Assembly: GCA_035559795.1 (NCBI GenBank)
Contig: DATMAR010000003.1
Location: 558,001 to 622,000, forward strand
DNA: 64,000 bases
Source: Fimbriimonadales bacterium
GTDB lineage: Bacteria > Armatimonadota > Fimbriimonadia > Fimbriimonadales > ATM1
Direction: 5' to 3'
A program made the position numbers and the translations under genes. A model generated the notes under the pieces. It was not told where the DNA came from, ran no database searches, and worked only from the letters and a program-made list of their open reading frames with translations. Below are positions 1 to 8,543 of the stretch, in pieces. Positions within the stretch are counted from its first letter, which is position 1; each line of letters begins with the position of its first letter.

Positions 1-78
1 TTAGGACCTGAAGATGCACTTTCACGGACGGCTCGTATCGCACTCGAACTGATAAATGCTCCTGAAGGGGTATCTTAA
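1..78 (+). CDS. C-terminal end of a glycosyltransferase-like protein, possibly LpxB (partial)
   Basis: An open frame enters from the left edge and stops at TAA 76-78, giving 25 residues (start LGPEDALSRTAR, end APEGVS). The amphipathic Arg/Ala/Leu-rich helix resembles the C-terminal helix of lipid-A-disaccharide synthase and related glycosyltransferases, which often precede an MsbA-type exporter. The fragment is too short for a firm identity. That it is coding is supported by the next gene starting 7 bases after its stop. Confidence 0.5.
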   Translation, partial: LGPEDALSRTARIALELINAPEGVS

Positions 79-85
79 AAGAAAC

Positions 86-1834
86 ATGCTGTTGCGTCGG
101 CTCGACTTCCGCTTCATCAAGCAGGTTAAAAAGCACTGGAAAGCTCTTCTTACAGGCTTATCTTGCACCGCAGCAGTCGGAGGATTAGAACTGCTTTCGA
201 TCGCTTTTATTTATTGGACGACGGACGCAATTGCGAAAGGGAATATCACTTTATTAGGGTGGCTCTGTATCGGCGTAGTCGGTTTATATATCGTGAAATA
301 CGGATTTACTTACGGGCAAACTTATTTTTTGAGTTTGGCTGCGCAAAACGTTACGGCAGATTTGCGACGTCAACTTTTTTCCAAATTGCATGATTTGCCG
401 ATGTCTTTTTTTAATCGCCAACGAGTCGGTGCGATTCAAAGCATTCTCACGAACGACGTCGCAGTATTGCAAAACGGAGTAAGTGCTATTCGCGATGTCG
501 TGAGTTCACCGATACAAGTCATCGGAGGAATTGCGGCTTTATTTCTTCTGAGTTGGAAACTGGCACTCGTAGCTCTCTTAGGACTCCCCCCCATAGCAAT
601 CGCTATTCGATTAACCGCGAAGCGAGTGCGCCGCGCACAAGACGATGTACAGCAGAAACTTGCAGACATGACAGCGGTAACTCAAGAGTCTCTTTCCTCT
701 GTGCGTGTCGTAAAGGCATTCGCAGCAGAGGAGAGAGAAAAAGAGCGATTCGGAAAAGAAGTTTTCGGGGCATTGAATTCCAGTATGCGCCTCGTGCGAA
801 GAATTGCTACGCTAAAGCCATTAATCGAACTCATCGGGGCAGTCGCCCTCGCCGCAACGATGTGGTACGGCGGATACTTAGTCGCTTCGGGTGAAATGGT
901 TTTGCCGGCGCTATTCGCTTTCGGCTTCACGTTGGATAAAATCGTGAGGGGGGCGACCGCAGTCGGGAACATTTTCAATACTTATAGTTCCGTAGCAGCC
1001 GCAACGGACCGTTTATATCGAGAGGTCATCGATGTCGAAACCGACATTCGCGAAATCGAAAGCGCGATCGTAATCCCCAACCCCAAAGGACGAATCGAAT
1101 TCCACGATGTTTCCTTTACTTATCCCGATGGCACAGAGGCACTCAAAAACATCAGTTTTTGCATCGAACCAGGCACGAGTACCGCTCTCGTAGGACGCTC
1201 CGGAGCCGGGAAAAGCACGATCGCCGACTTGATTTTGCGATTTTATGACCCATCGAGCGGCTCCGTTTCTTTCGACGGAATCGATTTACGAAAACTCAAA
1301 ATCACCTGGCTAAGACAACAAATCGGTGTAGTTCCGCAACAGACTCTGCTTTTTGCGGGCACGATACGTGAAAATATCGCTTATGGCAATCCGAATACTA
1401 CCGAAGAAGAAATTCGACAAGCAGCATGCGCGGCACATGCTCATGATTTTATCGAGAAAATGCCAGAGGGCTACGACACACGACTCGGCGAACGAGGGGT
1501 TCGACTTTCGGGGGGGGAAATGCAGCGCATCGCCATTGCGCGAGCTCTTCTCATGAATCCGAAACTTCTTATTCTCGATGAGGCAACTTCCTCTCTCGAT
1601 CCCATCAGCGAGCAACTCGTGCAAGAGGCGATTGACGAAATCATGCACGAACGCACCACGCTGCTGATTGCACATCGTCTCAATACTGCGGCGCGCGCGG
1701 ACCAAATTATCGTGTTGAGTCGCGGGCGCATCGTCGAAATCGGCTCTCACCAACAACTCCTCGCCGCAAACGGCACATACGCTGGAATGTTCAGAGCCTT
1801 TAGCACGGGAGTTTTCGATGGAAGTCTCGATTGA
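86..1834 (+). CDS. MsbA-like ABC exporter, fused membrane and ATPase domains
   Basis: A half-transporter of about 582 residues. The N-terminal ~310 residues hold six predicted membrane helices (ABC transporter type 1 domain). The C-terminal ~240 residues are the ATPase, with Walker A GRSGAGKST, signature LSGGE, Walker B LLILDEATSSLD and switch histidine in IAHRL. It would act as a homodimer in the inner membrane, and by family it would export lipid A precursor or another amphipathic lipid. ATG 86 is chosen because the upstream gene stops at 78; an ATG at 56 would overlap that gene. The next gene starts 2 bases after the stop. The substrate is not provable from sequence. Confidence 0.9.
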   Translation: MLLRRLDFRFIKQVKKHWKALLTGLSCTAAVGGLELLSIAFIYWTTDAIAKGNITLLGWLCIGVVGLYIVKYGFTYGQTYFLSLAAQNVTADLRRQLFSKLHDLPMSFFNRQRVGAIQSILTNDVAVLQNGVSAIRDVVSSPIQVIGGIAALFLLSWKLALVALLGLPPIAIAIRLTAKRVRRAQDDVQQKLADMTAVTQESLSSVRVVKAFAAEEREKERFGKEVFGALNSSMRLVRRIATLKPLIELIGAVALAATMWYGGYLVASGEMVLPALFAFGFTLDKIVRGATAVGNIFNTYSSVAAATDRLYREVIDVETDIREIESAIVIPNPKGRIEFHDVSFTYPDGTEALKNISFCIEPGTSTALVGRSGAGKSTIADLILRFYDPSSGSVSFDGIDLRKLKITWLRQQIGVVPQQTLLFAGTIRENIAYGNPNTTEEEIRQAACAAHAHDFIEKMPEGYDTRLGERGVRLSGGEMQRIAIARALLMNPKLLILDEATSSLDPISEQLVQEAIDEIMHERTTLLIAHRLNTAARADQIIVLSRGRIVEIGSHQQLLAANGTYAGMFRAFSTGVFDGSLD

Positions 1835-1836
1835 CC

Positions 1837-3087
1837 ATGCTTCTCGAAGCGAAAAGCGTTTCTGCGAAATACGACGATACCCTCGTTCTAATAGATTTCG
1901 ATTTCGAAGCGCGAGATGGTGAAATCGTTGCGCTTTTAGGACCGAACGGCTCCGGCAAAACGACATTATTGCGTTGCCTATCTCGCGTGCTTCAGCCGAG
2001 TGCGGGAAAAATTTTTATTGACGGCAACGATTTGTTTTCTCTCTCAGCACAAGAAGCATCCCGCCTCATTGCAGTTGTCCCTCAACAAGAGAACCCGGTC
2101 TTCGATTTCACGGTGTACGAAGTCGTCAAAATGGGTCGTTATCCGTGGAACGATTCGAATGAAGCACCTGATGCAGAAAGACTCCCCCCCGTAGAGGAAG
2201 CCCTCGAAGAAACAGGACTCACCGAGTTAGCACATCGTCCCATCAGTACGCTCAGCGGAGGGGAGAGGCAGCGAGTTTTGATTGCCCGTGCTCTCGCTCA
2301 AACGCCGAAAATCCTTTTATTAGATGAACCTACGGCGCATTTAGACTTCGGACACCAAATTTTATTTCTCGACATCATGCGAAAATATTCTCATAAAGGA
2401 AAAATTGTCGTAGCCGCGTTACATGACTTGAACTTCGCTTCTGCTCTCGCAAATCGCGCTGTTTTGATTTTCAACGGAAGAAAAGTTTGTGAAGGAAAAA
2501 CCGAAGAAGTCCTTGCCAGTGAAGAACTCGAGCGGGTTTATGGAGCAAGCTTCACGAGAACGAGAGATCCTCTGACGGGGAAACTGAACATCGCACCGGA
2601 GTTGATTCCAGAACGTGCACAAACCGCACACCCCCTTCGCATTCATCTTATAGGTGGTGGGGGGAGTGCTGCAGCATTGCTCACAGAACTCTGGCAATTA
2701 GGCCATAAAATTTCTTTAGGCATAACCCACGAGTCGGATTCGGATTTCGTCGCCGCGAAACGGTTCGAGTGCCCCTGTGTAACAGCCCCCCCTTTCAGTC
2801 CATTCGACGAAAACCTACGTGCAGAGGCTCTCGCCTTGGCAAATGATGCCGATATCGTTATCCTTTGTGCTTCTCCTTACGGCAAAGGAAACATCGAAAA
2901 CCTTCGATTGGCGGAAGACCTTCTGGAAAAAGGGAAAACCCTCTGGGTTTTGAAGCGCGAAGAAAAACCTTGGGATTTTACAGGGGGGGAAGCAACGAAA
3001 ATAATCGAAAGGCTGTTGCAGCGTGGAGCGAAGAGCATAGAAAGCACAGACGTAGCGAAAAATCTCGAAACTTTCCGGCCTGGATAA
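1837..3087 (+). CDS. FecE/BtuD-type ABC ATPase with extra C-terminal domain
   Basis: Residues 1 to about 245 are an ATPase of the iron-siderophore/cobalamin import class (Walker A GPNGSGKTT, signature LSGGERQR, Walker B ILLLDEPTAHLD). The remaining ~170 residues form a Rossmann-like domain that opens with a glycine-rich strand-loop (HLIGGGGSAAAL) and contains a hydrophobic strand DADIVILCASPYG. Comparable extensions occur on some cobalamin-type ATPases. No permease or binding protein lies beside it, so the importer partners must be elsewhere. ATG 1837 is preferred over an in-frame TTG at 1831 that overlaps the upstream stop. Confidence 0.85.
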   Translation: MLLEAKSVSAKYDDTLVLIDFDFEARDGEIVALLGPNGSGKTTLLRCLSRVLQPSAGKIFIDGNDLFSLSAQEASRLIAVVPQQENPVFDFTVYEVVKMGRYPWNDSNEAPDAERLPPVEEALEETGLTELAHRPISTLSGGERQRVLIARALAQTPKILLLDEPTAHLDFGHQILFLDIMRKYSHKGKIVVAALHDLNFASALANRAVLIFNGRKVCEGKTEEVLASEELERVYGASFTRTRDPLTGKLNIAPELIPERAQTAHPLRIHLIGGGGSAAALLTELWQLGHKISLGITHESDSDFVAAKRFECPCVTAPPFSPFDENLRAEALALANDADIVILCASPYGKGNIENLRLAEDLLEKGKTLWVLKREEKPWDFTGGEATKIIERLLQRGAKSIESTDVAKNLETFRPG

Positions 3088-3186
3088 AAATGCAATTTTT
3101 AATTATAGATTGACCAATTCTTGCTGTGCATTCTCTAAATGCACATTCTCATAATTTGGTTTTTGATCTTCTTGCGACGCTTATTC

Positions 3187-4242
3187 TCAAGGAGAGATGC
3201 GCACTTCTCCGGGTTCGCCCTCCTCTCCTAATATCGTAATCCTCGCCGGCATCATCTGCTTGATGACCCAAGCCGTCGTCAATAAGGTGCTCGTGATTCG
3301 AGAAGTCGTATACGCACACGGACTTCCTGAAAAAACCGCGGGAAGCAATATCTGGTCCGCCAAAAACTCGTCTGTGCCTTGCTCACCATTCAACCAATGC
3401 ACGAAAGCATAATATGCCTCTTCTACGACTTCCTCGATGGGCTTACCGCGTTCCCCCAGAGACTGAGCCCCCCCGAATCCCTTTTCGCATTCTGCTGCAA
3501 AAGTCACTGCCGCTCCGGGCGTGGAAGAGCGCAGTTTTACGAATTCCGTTCGTATATTCAATCCGTCCTTGCGCGACAATTCATTGCAGCGAGCTACACC
3601 TCGCAACCCGACCGTCTCCTGTAATTCGCTCGTAACGATTACAGCGTGCAGTCCTATTTCCGAACCACGACGTGTAAAATCGAATCCATTGAGTGCACTC
3701 GGCTCGATTTCGAGCATGATTTCTCCTGCGCTTCGTGAATTGTAACCAGCAGATTCAATCGAAGACACAGCATAAATGCCGATTTTTTCCATTGCACGCA
3801 AAGTAACAAGGCGAAAATATTCGTAAGTCGGCGAGAACGGCACATGAGTCCCCCCCCTGCATTCCACGCGGCTCATCGCCCCTGCACGCGCTAACGGCGT
3901 CAAAAGACTCTGCAATACAATAACCGCACTCCCCGACTGCGAACCTTTCCCGATACGCGTTACATCTATCCGCTCGCGAACAGGTGCTATACGCTGTTTC
4001 GGCGCAAAATGTAAAACATCTCCTCCCAATTTCGCCACGACATCCGCCTTTGTCGCTTGCGCTAAGATATAAGAGATTGCCAAATCCACGCTATTCGTTC
4101 CCGGCTTCCTTAGCCCTCCCCTCGCATTGTGAATACTTACTGCTTGCCCCGTAAGAGCTGCCACACATAAAGCGGTGCGTATAATCGAGCCCCCCCCTTC
4201 ACCGTGAGCGCCGTCTATTTCGATTGCCGTGGCTCTATGCAC
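3187..4242 (-). CDS. rtcA: RNA 3'-terminal phosphate cyclase-like protein (RtcA family)
   Basis: 351 residues, the usual length. The N-terminus has the family pattern IEIDGAHGEGGGSIIRTAL, and the C-terminal part has LADQILLPA. The family seals RNA 3'-phosphates to 2',3'-cyclic phosphates through an adenylated histidine. Where other members read roughly S-x-HLLTN before a WVI strand, this protein reads TSTLLTTAWVI, so the nucleophilic His appears to be Thr; activity is therefore doubtful. The GTG start overlaps the corC-like stop by 8 bases, so translation is probably coupled. No rtcB is nearby. Confidence 0.9.
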   Translation of the reverse strand: MHRATAIEIDGAHGEGGGSIIRTALCVAALTGQAVSIHNARGGLRKPGTNSVDLAISYILAQATKADVVAKLGGDVLHFAPKQRIAPVRERIDVTRIGKGSQSGSAVIVLQSLLTPLARAGAMSRVECRGGTHVPFSPTYEYFRLVTLRAMEKIGIYAVSSIESAGYNSRSAGEIMLEIEPSALNGFDFTRRGSEIGLHAVIVTSELQETVGLRGVARCNELSRKDGLNIRTEFVKLRSSTPGAAVTFAAECEKGFGGAQSLGERGKPIEEVVEEAYYAFVHWLNGEQGTDEFLADQILLPAVFSGSPCAYTTSRITSTLLTTAWVIKQMMPARITILGEEGEPGEVRISP

Positions 4243-5683
4243 TCTCGCCCTCTTGAGCGCTTAACCGTCGGATTCGAACTTTTTTAATCCGACGGCCATC
4301 CGTCTCCAAAACCTCGAATTCCCAAACACCGTTTCTCATCGATTCGCCCACCTTCGGCTGACGTCCGAACATCCCGAAAACATATCCGCCAATCGTGTCG
4401 AATTCTTCGCTTTCTAAATTCGCTTTGATTTCATCGTTCACGTCTTCCAAATGCATTCTTCCGTCGCATATCCATTCGTTTTCGCCCGTTTTTTGAATGC
4501 CGCTTTCTTCGACGTCGTATTCATCCATGATGTCACCGACGATTTCTTCCACGACGTCTTCGAGGGTTACGATTCCCGCTGTTCCACCGAATTCGTCTTG
4601 CACGATTGCCATCTGCGTTTTTCCACTACGAAACTCACGCAATAGTTGATGTAAATCTTTACTTTCAGGAATAAAGTAAGCAGGCCTGATAATTTTGCGC
4701 AAGTCCGTTCCATTTCCTTCCATCAACGCTTTCAACACATCCTTTGCATGCACGATGCCCACGATGTGGTCTATGCTTTCTTCGTAGACGGGAATGCGCG
4801 TATGCCCCGTCGATTCGATGAGGCGAGCGACTTCTTTCGGCGTCGCAGTTACTTCTACTGCGTCTATATCCGTGCGAGGCGTCATGACCTCGCGTGCTAC
4901 CGTGTCTCCGAACTCGATAACGGAATGCAACATTTCCCGTTCATCCTCGATGAGTTCCCCCGATTCCTCCGTCGCTTCTACGAATTCCCAAAGATCTTCT
5001 TCCGTAAGTACTGGGGGGGAAAACAATGGTCCCACACCGAGTCTCCTTGCAATCGGCGACTCCAAGCGATAGACCAACCATGTGAAAGGATAAAAAAGCA
5101 CATAGAAAAACCGCAAAAAACGATATAAAGAAATTCCCCAACGCTCGGGATTCTTACGAGCAATCCCTCTGAATAACAACTCAATAAACAATAAATTTAC
5201 TAAAGCGACTATAAAAAGCACGAAAAAGATACTCGCAAGAAGCCATCCCAAAGAAATTTCTTCTAAACCGGTAAACCAAGCCACTATACGAGGCGATGCC
5301 AAAACCGCCGCTGTGATAATGCCGACACGCGCAACTTGGAAACCTATCGTGCATGTCGCAAAATAAGATTGACGGTTGTCATAGAGATGTTGTAATTTTT
5401 CTCTTTCCTCGGTTGCTTCGATTTCCGCGATTTTCGCCCGTTTCAATCCCGACAAAGCCGCTTCAGAAGCATGAAAAAGCGCATTCAATATCATTAGAAC
5501 GAGAATGACGAACAATGCGCCAGCCGCCTCTGCTGAAGAAACACTCCAACCTGCAGAGAGGAGAAAACTTCGTTCCGAACCATCGAATGCCGAAGCCGAT
5601 GAAGCACTTATGAGAAACAAACCACTACTTAAATACGTTTGTTTTTTACCAATTGCTTTAAACAACCTTCTCATCGTTTTCAT
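4235..5683 (-). CDS. CNNM/CorC-type membrane protein with CBS pair
   Basis: 482 residues. A DUF21 domain with several membrane helices (to about residue 190) is followed by a CBS pair (around 220-350, with REVMTPRTDIDAV and DEFGGTAGIVTLEDVVEEIVG) and a C-terminal CorC/HlyC transporter-associated domain. The family is linked to Mg2+ or Co2+ efflux or homeostasis. ATG 5683 lies one base after the dgkA-like stop, with GGAG about 10 bases upstream; a longer frame from 5719 would overlap that gene. Near its 3' end (4265-4295) the DNA holds a perfect 10-bp inverted repeat around an 11-base loop, within the codons for two Arg-rich stretches. Confidence 0.9.
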   Translation of the reverse strand: MKTMRRLFKAIGKKQTYLSSGLFLISASSASAFDGSERSFLLSAGWSVSSAEAAGALFVILVLMILNALFHASEAALSGLKRAKIAEIEATEEREKLQHLYDNRQSYFATCTIGFQVARVGIITAAVLASPRIVAWFTGLEEISLGWLLASIFFVLFIVALVNLLFIELLFRGIARKNPERWGISLYRFLRFFYVLFYPFTWLVYRLESPIARRLGVGPLFSPPVLTEEDLWEFVEATEESGELIEDEREMLHSVIEFGDTVAREVMTPRTDIDAVEVTATPKEVARLIESTGHTRIPVYEESIDHIVGIVHAKDVLKALMEGNGTDLRKIIRPAYFIPESKDLHQLLREFRSGKTQMAIVQDEFGGTAGIVTLEDVVEEIVGDIMDEYDVEESGIQKTGENEWICDGRMHLEDVNDEIKANLESEEFDTIGGYVFGMFGRQPKVGESMRNGVWEFEVLETDGRRIKKVRIRRLSAQEGESA

Positions 5684-5684
5684 T

Positions 5685-6392
5685 TCAGCGTGCTCCGAAT
5701 CCGAAAAGTACGATCGCAAGACCGGTTCCTAAAATAGCCCCTAGACCCAATTCCACCAAAGAATGCACCTTCGTTTCCCAACGACTCTGCGCAACCATCA
5801 CGGCGAGCACAATCGCAATGGAAGAGACAACCATATTCCCGGAAAGAAAAACGATATAGAAAGCGAAGAAAAAAGCGAAAGCGGCATGTCCGCTCACGAG
5901 CCCCCCCTTGAAAACTTGTCCGCGTTTTCCTAACCCTTTAAAAATTACGATAAGCGCGAAAAGCATCAACAAACCTAAAAGAAATGTGCGCGTCAACGCC
6001 GTTTGACGTATCGGCGAGGTGAGGTGAAGGGCGATTTCTTCCCAACGCGCATCTCCTAATAAAAGAAGCAATGCCACGGAGACTGCTGTTACCGAGGTAA
6101 TCAAAACGCCTCCTGCCGCCATATCCTTCGCCAATTTCGCCTGAGGATGATATCGAGGCTGCGCTAAATCAACGACCGCTTCGATCGCAGAGTTGAACAT
6201 CTCCGCTACGACAACGAAACTAACCATAAACAAAATCACGATCATCTCTCGAAGACGCAAGTCCATGTAAATCCCGAGAAGAATAATCAAAACGACCGCA
6301 TAAAGATGAAAGCGCATATGGCGCTGGGTCTTGAAAGCGTAAACCACACCGCTCATCGCCGTGGCGAAAGGCTTGATTAAATTCCTATGCAT
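5685..6392 (-). CDS. Diacylglycerol/undecaprenol kinase fused to PAP2-like phosphatase
   Basis: 235 residues. The first ~125 match the small DgkA-type lipid kinases (EMFNSAIEAVVDL, then AKDMAAGGVL, with three membrane helices). The rest matches a PAP2 phosphatase core: KGGLVSGHAAFAF and, later, R-x5-HSLVELGLGA, with more membrane helices. One polypeptide may thus phosphorylate undecaprenol (or diacylglycerol) and dephosphorylate a lipid phosphate, fitting carrier-lipid recycling for wall synthesis. It overlaps the ybeY 3' end by 8 bases and is followed one base later by the corC-like gene, so it sits in a tight operon. Confidence 0.85.
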   Translation of the reverse strand: MHRNLIKPFATAMSGVVYAFKTQRHMRFHLYAVVLIILLGIYMDLRLREMIVILFMVSFVVVAEMFNSAIEAVVDLAQPRYHPQAKLAKDMAAGGVLITSVTAVSVALLLLLGDARWEEIALHLTSPIRQTALTRTFLLGLLMLFALIVIFKGLGKRGQVFKGGLVSGHAAFAFFFAFYIVFLSGNMVVSSIAIVLAVMVAQSRWETKVHSLVELGLGAILGTGLAIVLFGFGAR

Positions 6393-6864
6393 TTTTCAAC
6401 CCTATCATTCGCATGACTTTCATCGTTTTTCGCATCATCTTCCGATATCCATTCTCCGTTTCATCTTCGTAACCCAATAAATGCAGCCCCCCATGTACGG
6501 CGAGGAAAGCGAGTTCGTATTCGAGGCTATGTTTTTTAGTTTTCGCCTGCATTGCTGCAATCGGCACACAAATAGAAATATCGCCTAAATAATTTTCCCG
6601 CGGAAACCCCCCCGATGGAAAACTCAACACATCCGTAGGTCGGTTCTTCCCGAGGAACTTTCTATTAAGTTCGCGTATTTCTTCTTCGTTCGTCAGAAGG
6701 ACTGTGATTTCCGAAGGAGGTTGACTTTCAGATTCGAGCATCGTCGTAAGCGCTTTTTTAAGGATTCGGGTTCGCAGGCGTTTTCCCGACCGATTCACGA
6801 TGGATATCCGATGTTTCGTCTTCAATACTTTCCCAAGTCGTTGTCGTATAGTCGATTCTCTCAT
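6385..6864 (-). CDS. ybeY: YbeY endoribonuclease (rRNA maturation)
   Basis: Up to 159 residues. The active-site segment reads HGGLHLLGYEDE; the usual pattern is HGxLHLxGYDH, so the third metal ligand is Asp, not His. The same replacement occurs in Bacteroidetes YbeY proteins, so activity is still plausible. The protein would act in 16S rRNA 3'-end maturation and ribosome quality control. The ATG at 6864 overlaps the upstream HD-protein gene by 107 bases. A TTG at 6825, giving MKTKHRISIV and preceded by GGGAAAG, fits the family N-terminus better. Confidence 0.9.
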   Translation of the reverse strand: MRESTIRQRLGKVLKTKHRISIVNRSGKRLRTRILKKALTTMLESESQPPSEITVLLTNEEEIRELNRKFLGKNRPTDVLSFPSGGFPRENYLGDISICVPIAAMQAKTKKHSLEYELAFLAVHGGLHLLGYEDETENGYRKMMRKTMKVMRMIGLKNA

Positions 6865-8023
6865 GCCATACTGCGCTCAGTGTCGCCACGAATGAGTCTA
6901 CAATCGTATGCAAATCACGAAACGTCAATTCTGAATCATCTAACTGCCCATCCTCGCGCGCATCTTGGACGATTTCTTGAATATAGGTTCTTAGTCTTCC
7001 AGGATTAAAATTCGGAAGGGTTCTCGTCGCCGCTTCCACTCTATCTGCCAACATCAATATCGCAGTCTCTTTGCTTCTCGGCTTCGGACCGGGATATCGA
7101 AAATGCTGTTCTAAAATCGGATCTTCTGCGCCTGTATCTTTCGTGTATCGCGAATAAAAGTAACTGATTAAACTCGTTCCGTGGTGCTCTGCAATCGCAT
7201 CGCGTATCGGCTGAGGAAGTCGGTATTTCTCCGCTAATTGAAGGCCGTCCTTTACATGTGTGCTGATAATGCGCGCACTTAGAGCCGGCATTAATTTTTC
7301 GTGAGGGTTTTCTCCCACTTTATTCTCGATGAAAAAAGAAGGACGCTTCATTTTCCCGACATCGTGATAATACGCCATCGCCCTGCATCGCAACGGATGC
7401 GCTCCGATTGCCCGCGCCGCATGCTCCGCTAAATTCCCCACCATAACGCTATGCGCATAAGTTCCGGGTGCATGAGTCATCAGTTCCAAAAGAAGAGGAT
7501 GGTCTGGGCTGCAAAGTTCCAATAAGGTCGTGTCGGAAACGACGTTGAACGCTTTCTCGAATGCAACGAGACCGAACCAATACAACGCGAGCGCGAACAC
7601 GCTTGCAATAACTCCCCAGCCAGCGGATAAAAGCGCAGTTTGAAAAGAAAACGAATTGAGCATTGCAAACGCATAAGAAACGACAAAAAAGGCGGCAGCT
7701 AAATAGTATGTCGTGCGTAGCAAATGACTCCGTTGCCGCATCGGATTGATCCAATGCGCCCCGAACATCGTTGCCAGCCATGTCCCTATAAGAAGTTTCG
7801 GATCGAGGATTTGGGTCGCTATCGCTCCTAAAGTAGCGAGTGTCACGATTAATATGCTTTGCCGTAATCCGATGAGACTACTCGCTAAAAGACCTAAAGC
7901 GAGCATGGGAGCGGATGCAAGAGGAGCGACTTCGGGCGTCTTCCCCCCCTCGAACGGTAGCGCATAACGTGCAATTTGCATTCCCGCTATCCCCAAAAAA
8001 CCATGCTCCATGATAAACGACAC
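6758..8023 (-). CDS. PgpH-like membrane HD phosphohydrolase, main part (frameshifted from 5' part)
   Basis: 421 residues from a GTG at 8023. About six membrane helices are followed by a cytoplasmic HD domain with HAPGTYAHS, YYHDVGKMKRP and AEHHGTSLISYFY, the pattern of PgpH-type cyclic di-AMP phosphodiesterases. The large extracytoplasmic 7TMR-HDED domain of classic PgpH is absent. The GTG has no ribosome-binding site and its first helix is cut short. The preceding frame (7987-8280) supplies the missing half-helix, so one gene was probably split at TTTTTTGGGG (7997-8006 on the minus strand). One extra G would rejoin the frames as SWSMVFWGIAGMQ. This may be a sequencing error or a real mutation. 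Confidence 0.8.
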   Translation of the reverse strand: MSFIMEHGFLGIAGMQIARYALPFEGGKTPEVAPLASAPMLALGLLASSLIGLRQSILIVTLATLGAIATQILDPKLLIGTWLATMFGAHWINPMRQRSHLLRTTYYLAAAFFVVSYAFAMLNSFSFQTALLSAGWGVIASVFALALYWFGLVAFEKAFNVVSDTTLLELCSPDHPLLLELMTHAPGTYAHSVMVGNLAEHAARAIGAHPLRCRAMAYYHDVGKMKRPSFFIENKVGENPHEKLMPALSARIISTHVKDGLQLAEKYRLPQPIRDAIAEHHGTSLISYFYSRYTKDTGAEDPILEQHFRYPGPKPRSKETAILMLADRVEAATRTLPNFNPGRLRTYIQEIVQDAREDGQLDDSELTFRDLHTIVDSFVATLSAVWHERIDYTTTTWESIEDETSDIHRESVGKTPANPNP

Positions 8024-8280
8024 GCTGTCGGGACATCAATTTCATCTTTGCTGTCAGAGCGGATATAAATGCGAACGAGCACCATTCCCGCTAAACATCC
8101 GACAAAAAGCGATATCGCCCATACCGAATCGAATGGAGGAACATGATGCGCAAGAAAAGCCAGCGTTAAGATGAGCGCACCCGAGAAATACCAAAAACCA
8201 GACAAGGAAATTTTAATGATGCGGCTTTGTAAAAGACCGGTCTTAGATAAAAGTTTTAGAGAAAGGCGTGTCGTGCTCAT
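7987..8280 (-). CDS. N-terminal piece of the PgpH-like protein (out of frame with the rest)
   Basis: 97 residues with two membrane helices (about 28-45 and 52-72) and the beginning of a third (LSWSMVFW) broken off at TAG. The start is strong: minus-strand AAAGGAGG lies 7 bases before ATG 8280. The interrupted third helix continues in the next frame (see 6758-8023). If rejoined the protein would be about 510 residues. Read alone it has no recognisable domain. Confidence 0.65.
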   Translation of the reverse strand: MSTTRLSLKLLSKTGLLQSRIIKISLSGFWYFSGALILTLAFLAHHVPPFDSVWAISLFVGCLAGMVLVRIYIRSDSKDEIDVPTACRLSWSMVFWG

Positions 8281-8284
8281 CGGT

Positions 8285-8300
8285 GCCTCCTTTAGGAGGC
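8285..8300 (-). promoter_or_regulatory. Hairpin that covers the ribosome-binding site of the PgpH-like gene
   Basis: The 16-base palindrome GCCTCC-TTTA-GGAGGC lies between the rpsU stop and the start at 8280. On the minus-strand transcript the right arm is the GGAGG ribosome-binding site, so folding would hide it. It may limit translation, or simply end the rpsU message. There is no U tract after it, which favours the first reading. Confidence 0.45.
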
Positions 8301-8339
8301 GGTTACGAAAACGAGAACGGAATTGCGCTTCATGCTGGC

Positions 8340-8513
8340 TTACTTTATGCGACGTGGACGCCGGTTGCTCGTACGGCGTTTCCTTTCACTCGGTTTCTCG
8401 TAGTGCATGTGCTCCTTGAGTTTCTTGAGAAGACCACTCTGCTGGAGTTTGGTGTTGAAGCGCTTGAGAGCGCTGTCTATGCTTTCGTTAGGTTGTACGA
8501 TGACTTCAATCAA
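8340..8513 (-). CDS. rpsU: 30S ribosomal protein S21
   Basis: 57 residues beginning MIEVIVQPNESIDSALKRF and ending in a basic tail rich in Arg and Lys (RRTSNRRPRRIK), the normal length and layout for bS21. The start is TTG at 8511-8513, with AGGAGAAG about 8 bases upstream; a longer frame to 8798 would run through the divergent gene and is not needed. The protein joins the small subunit during initiation. It is the first gene upstream of the PgpH-like/ybeY/dgkA series. Confidence 0.95.
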   Translation of the reverse strand: MIEVIVQPNESIDSALKRFNTKLQQSGLLKKLKEHMHYEKPSERKRRTSNRRPRRIK

Positions 8514-8543
8514 TTCTCGTTCTTCTCCTGGAAGACTGCAATT

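Noticed and set aside
4265-4295. Perfect 10-bp inverted repeat, partly tRNA-like (GTTCGAATCC), in the corC-like 3' end
   Set aside because: It lies within codons for Arg-rich segments and lacks other tRNA arms or a U tract.
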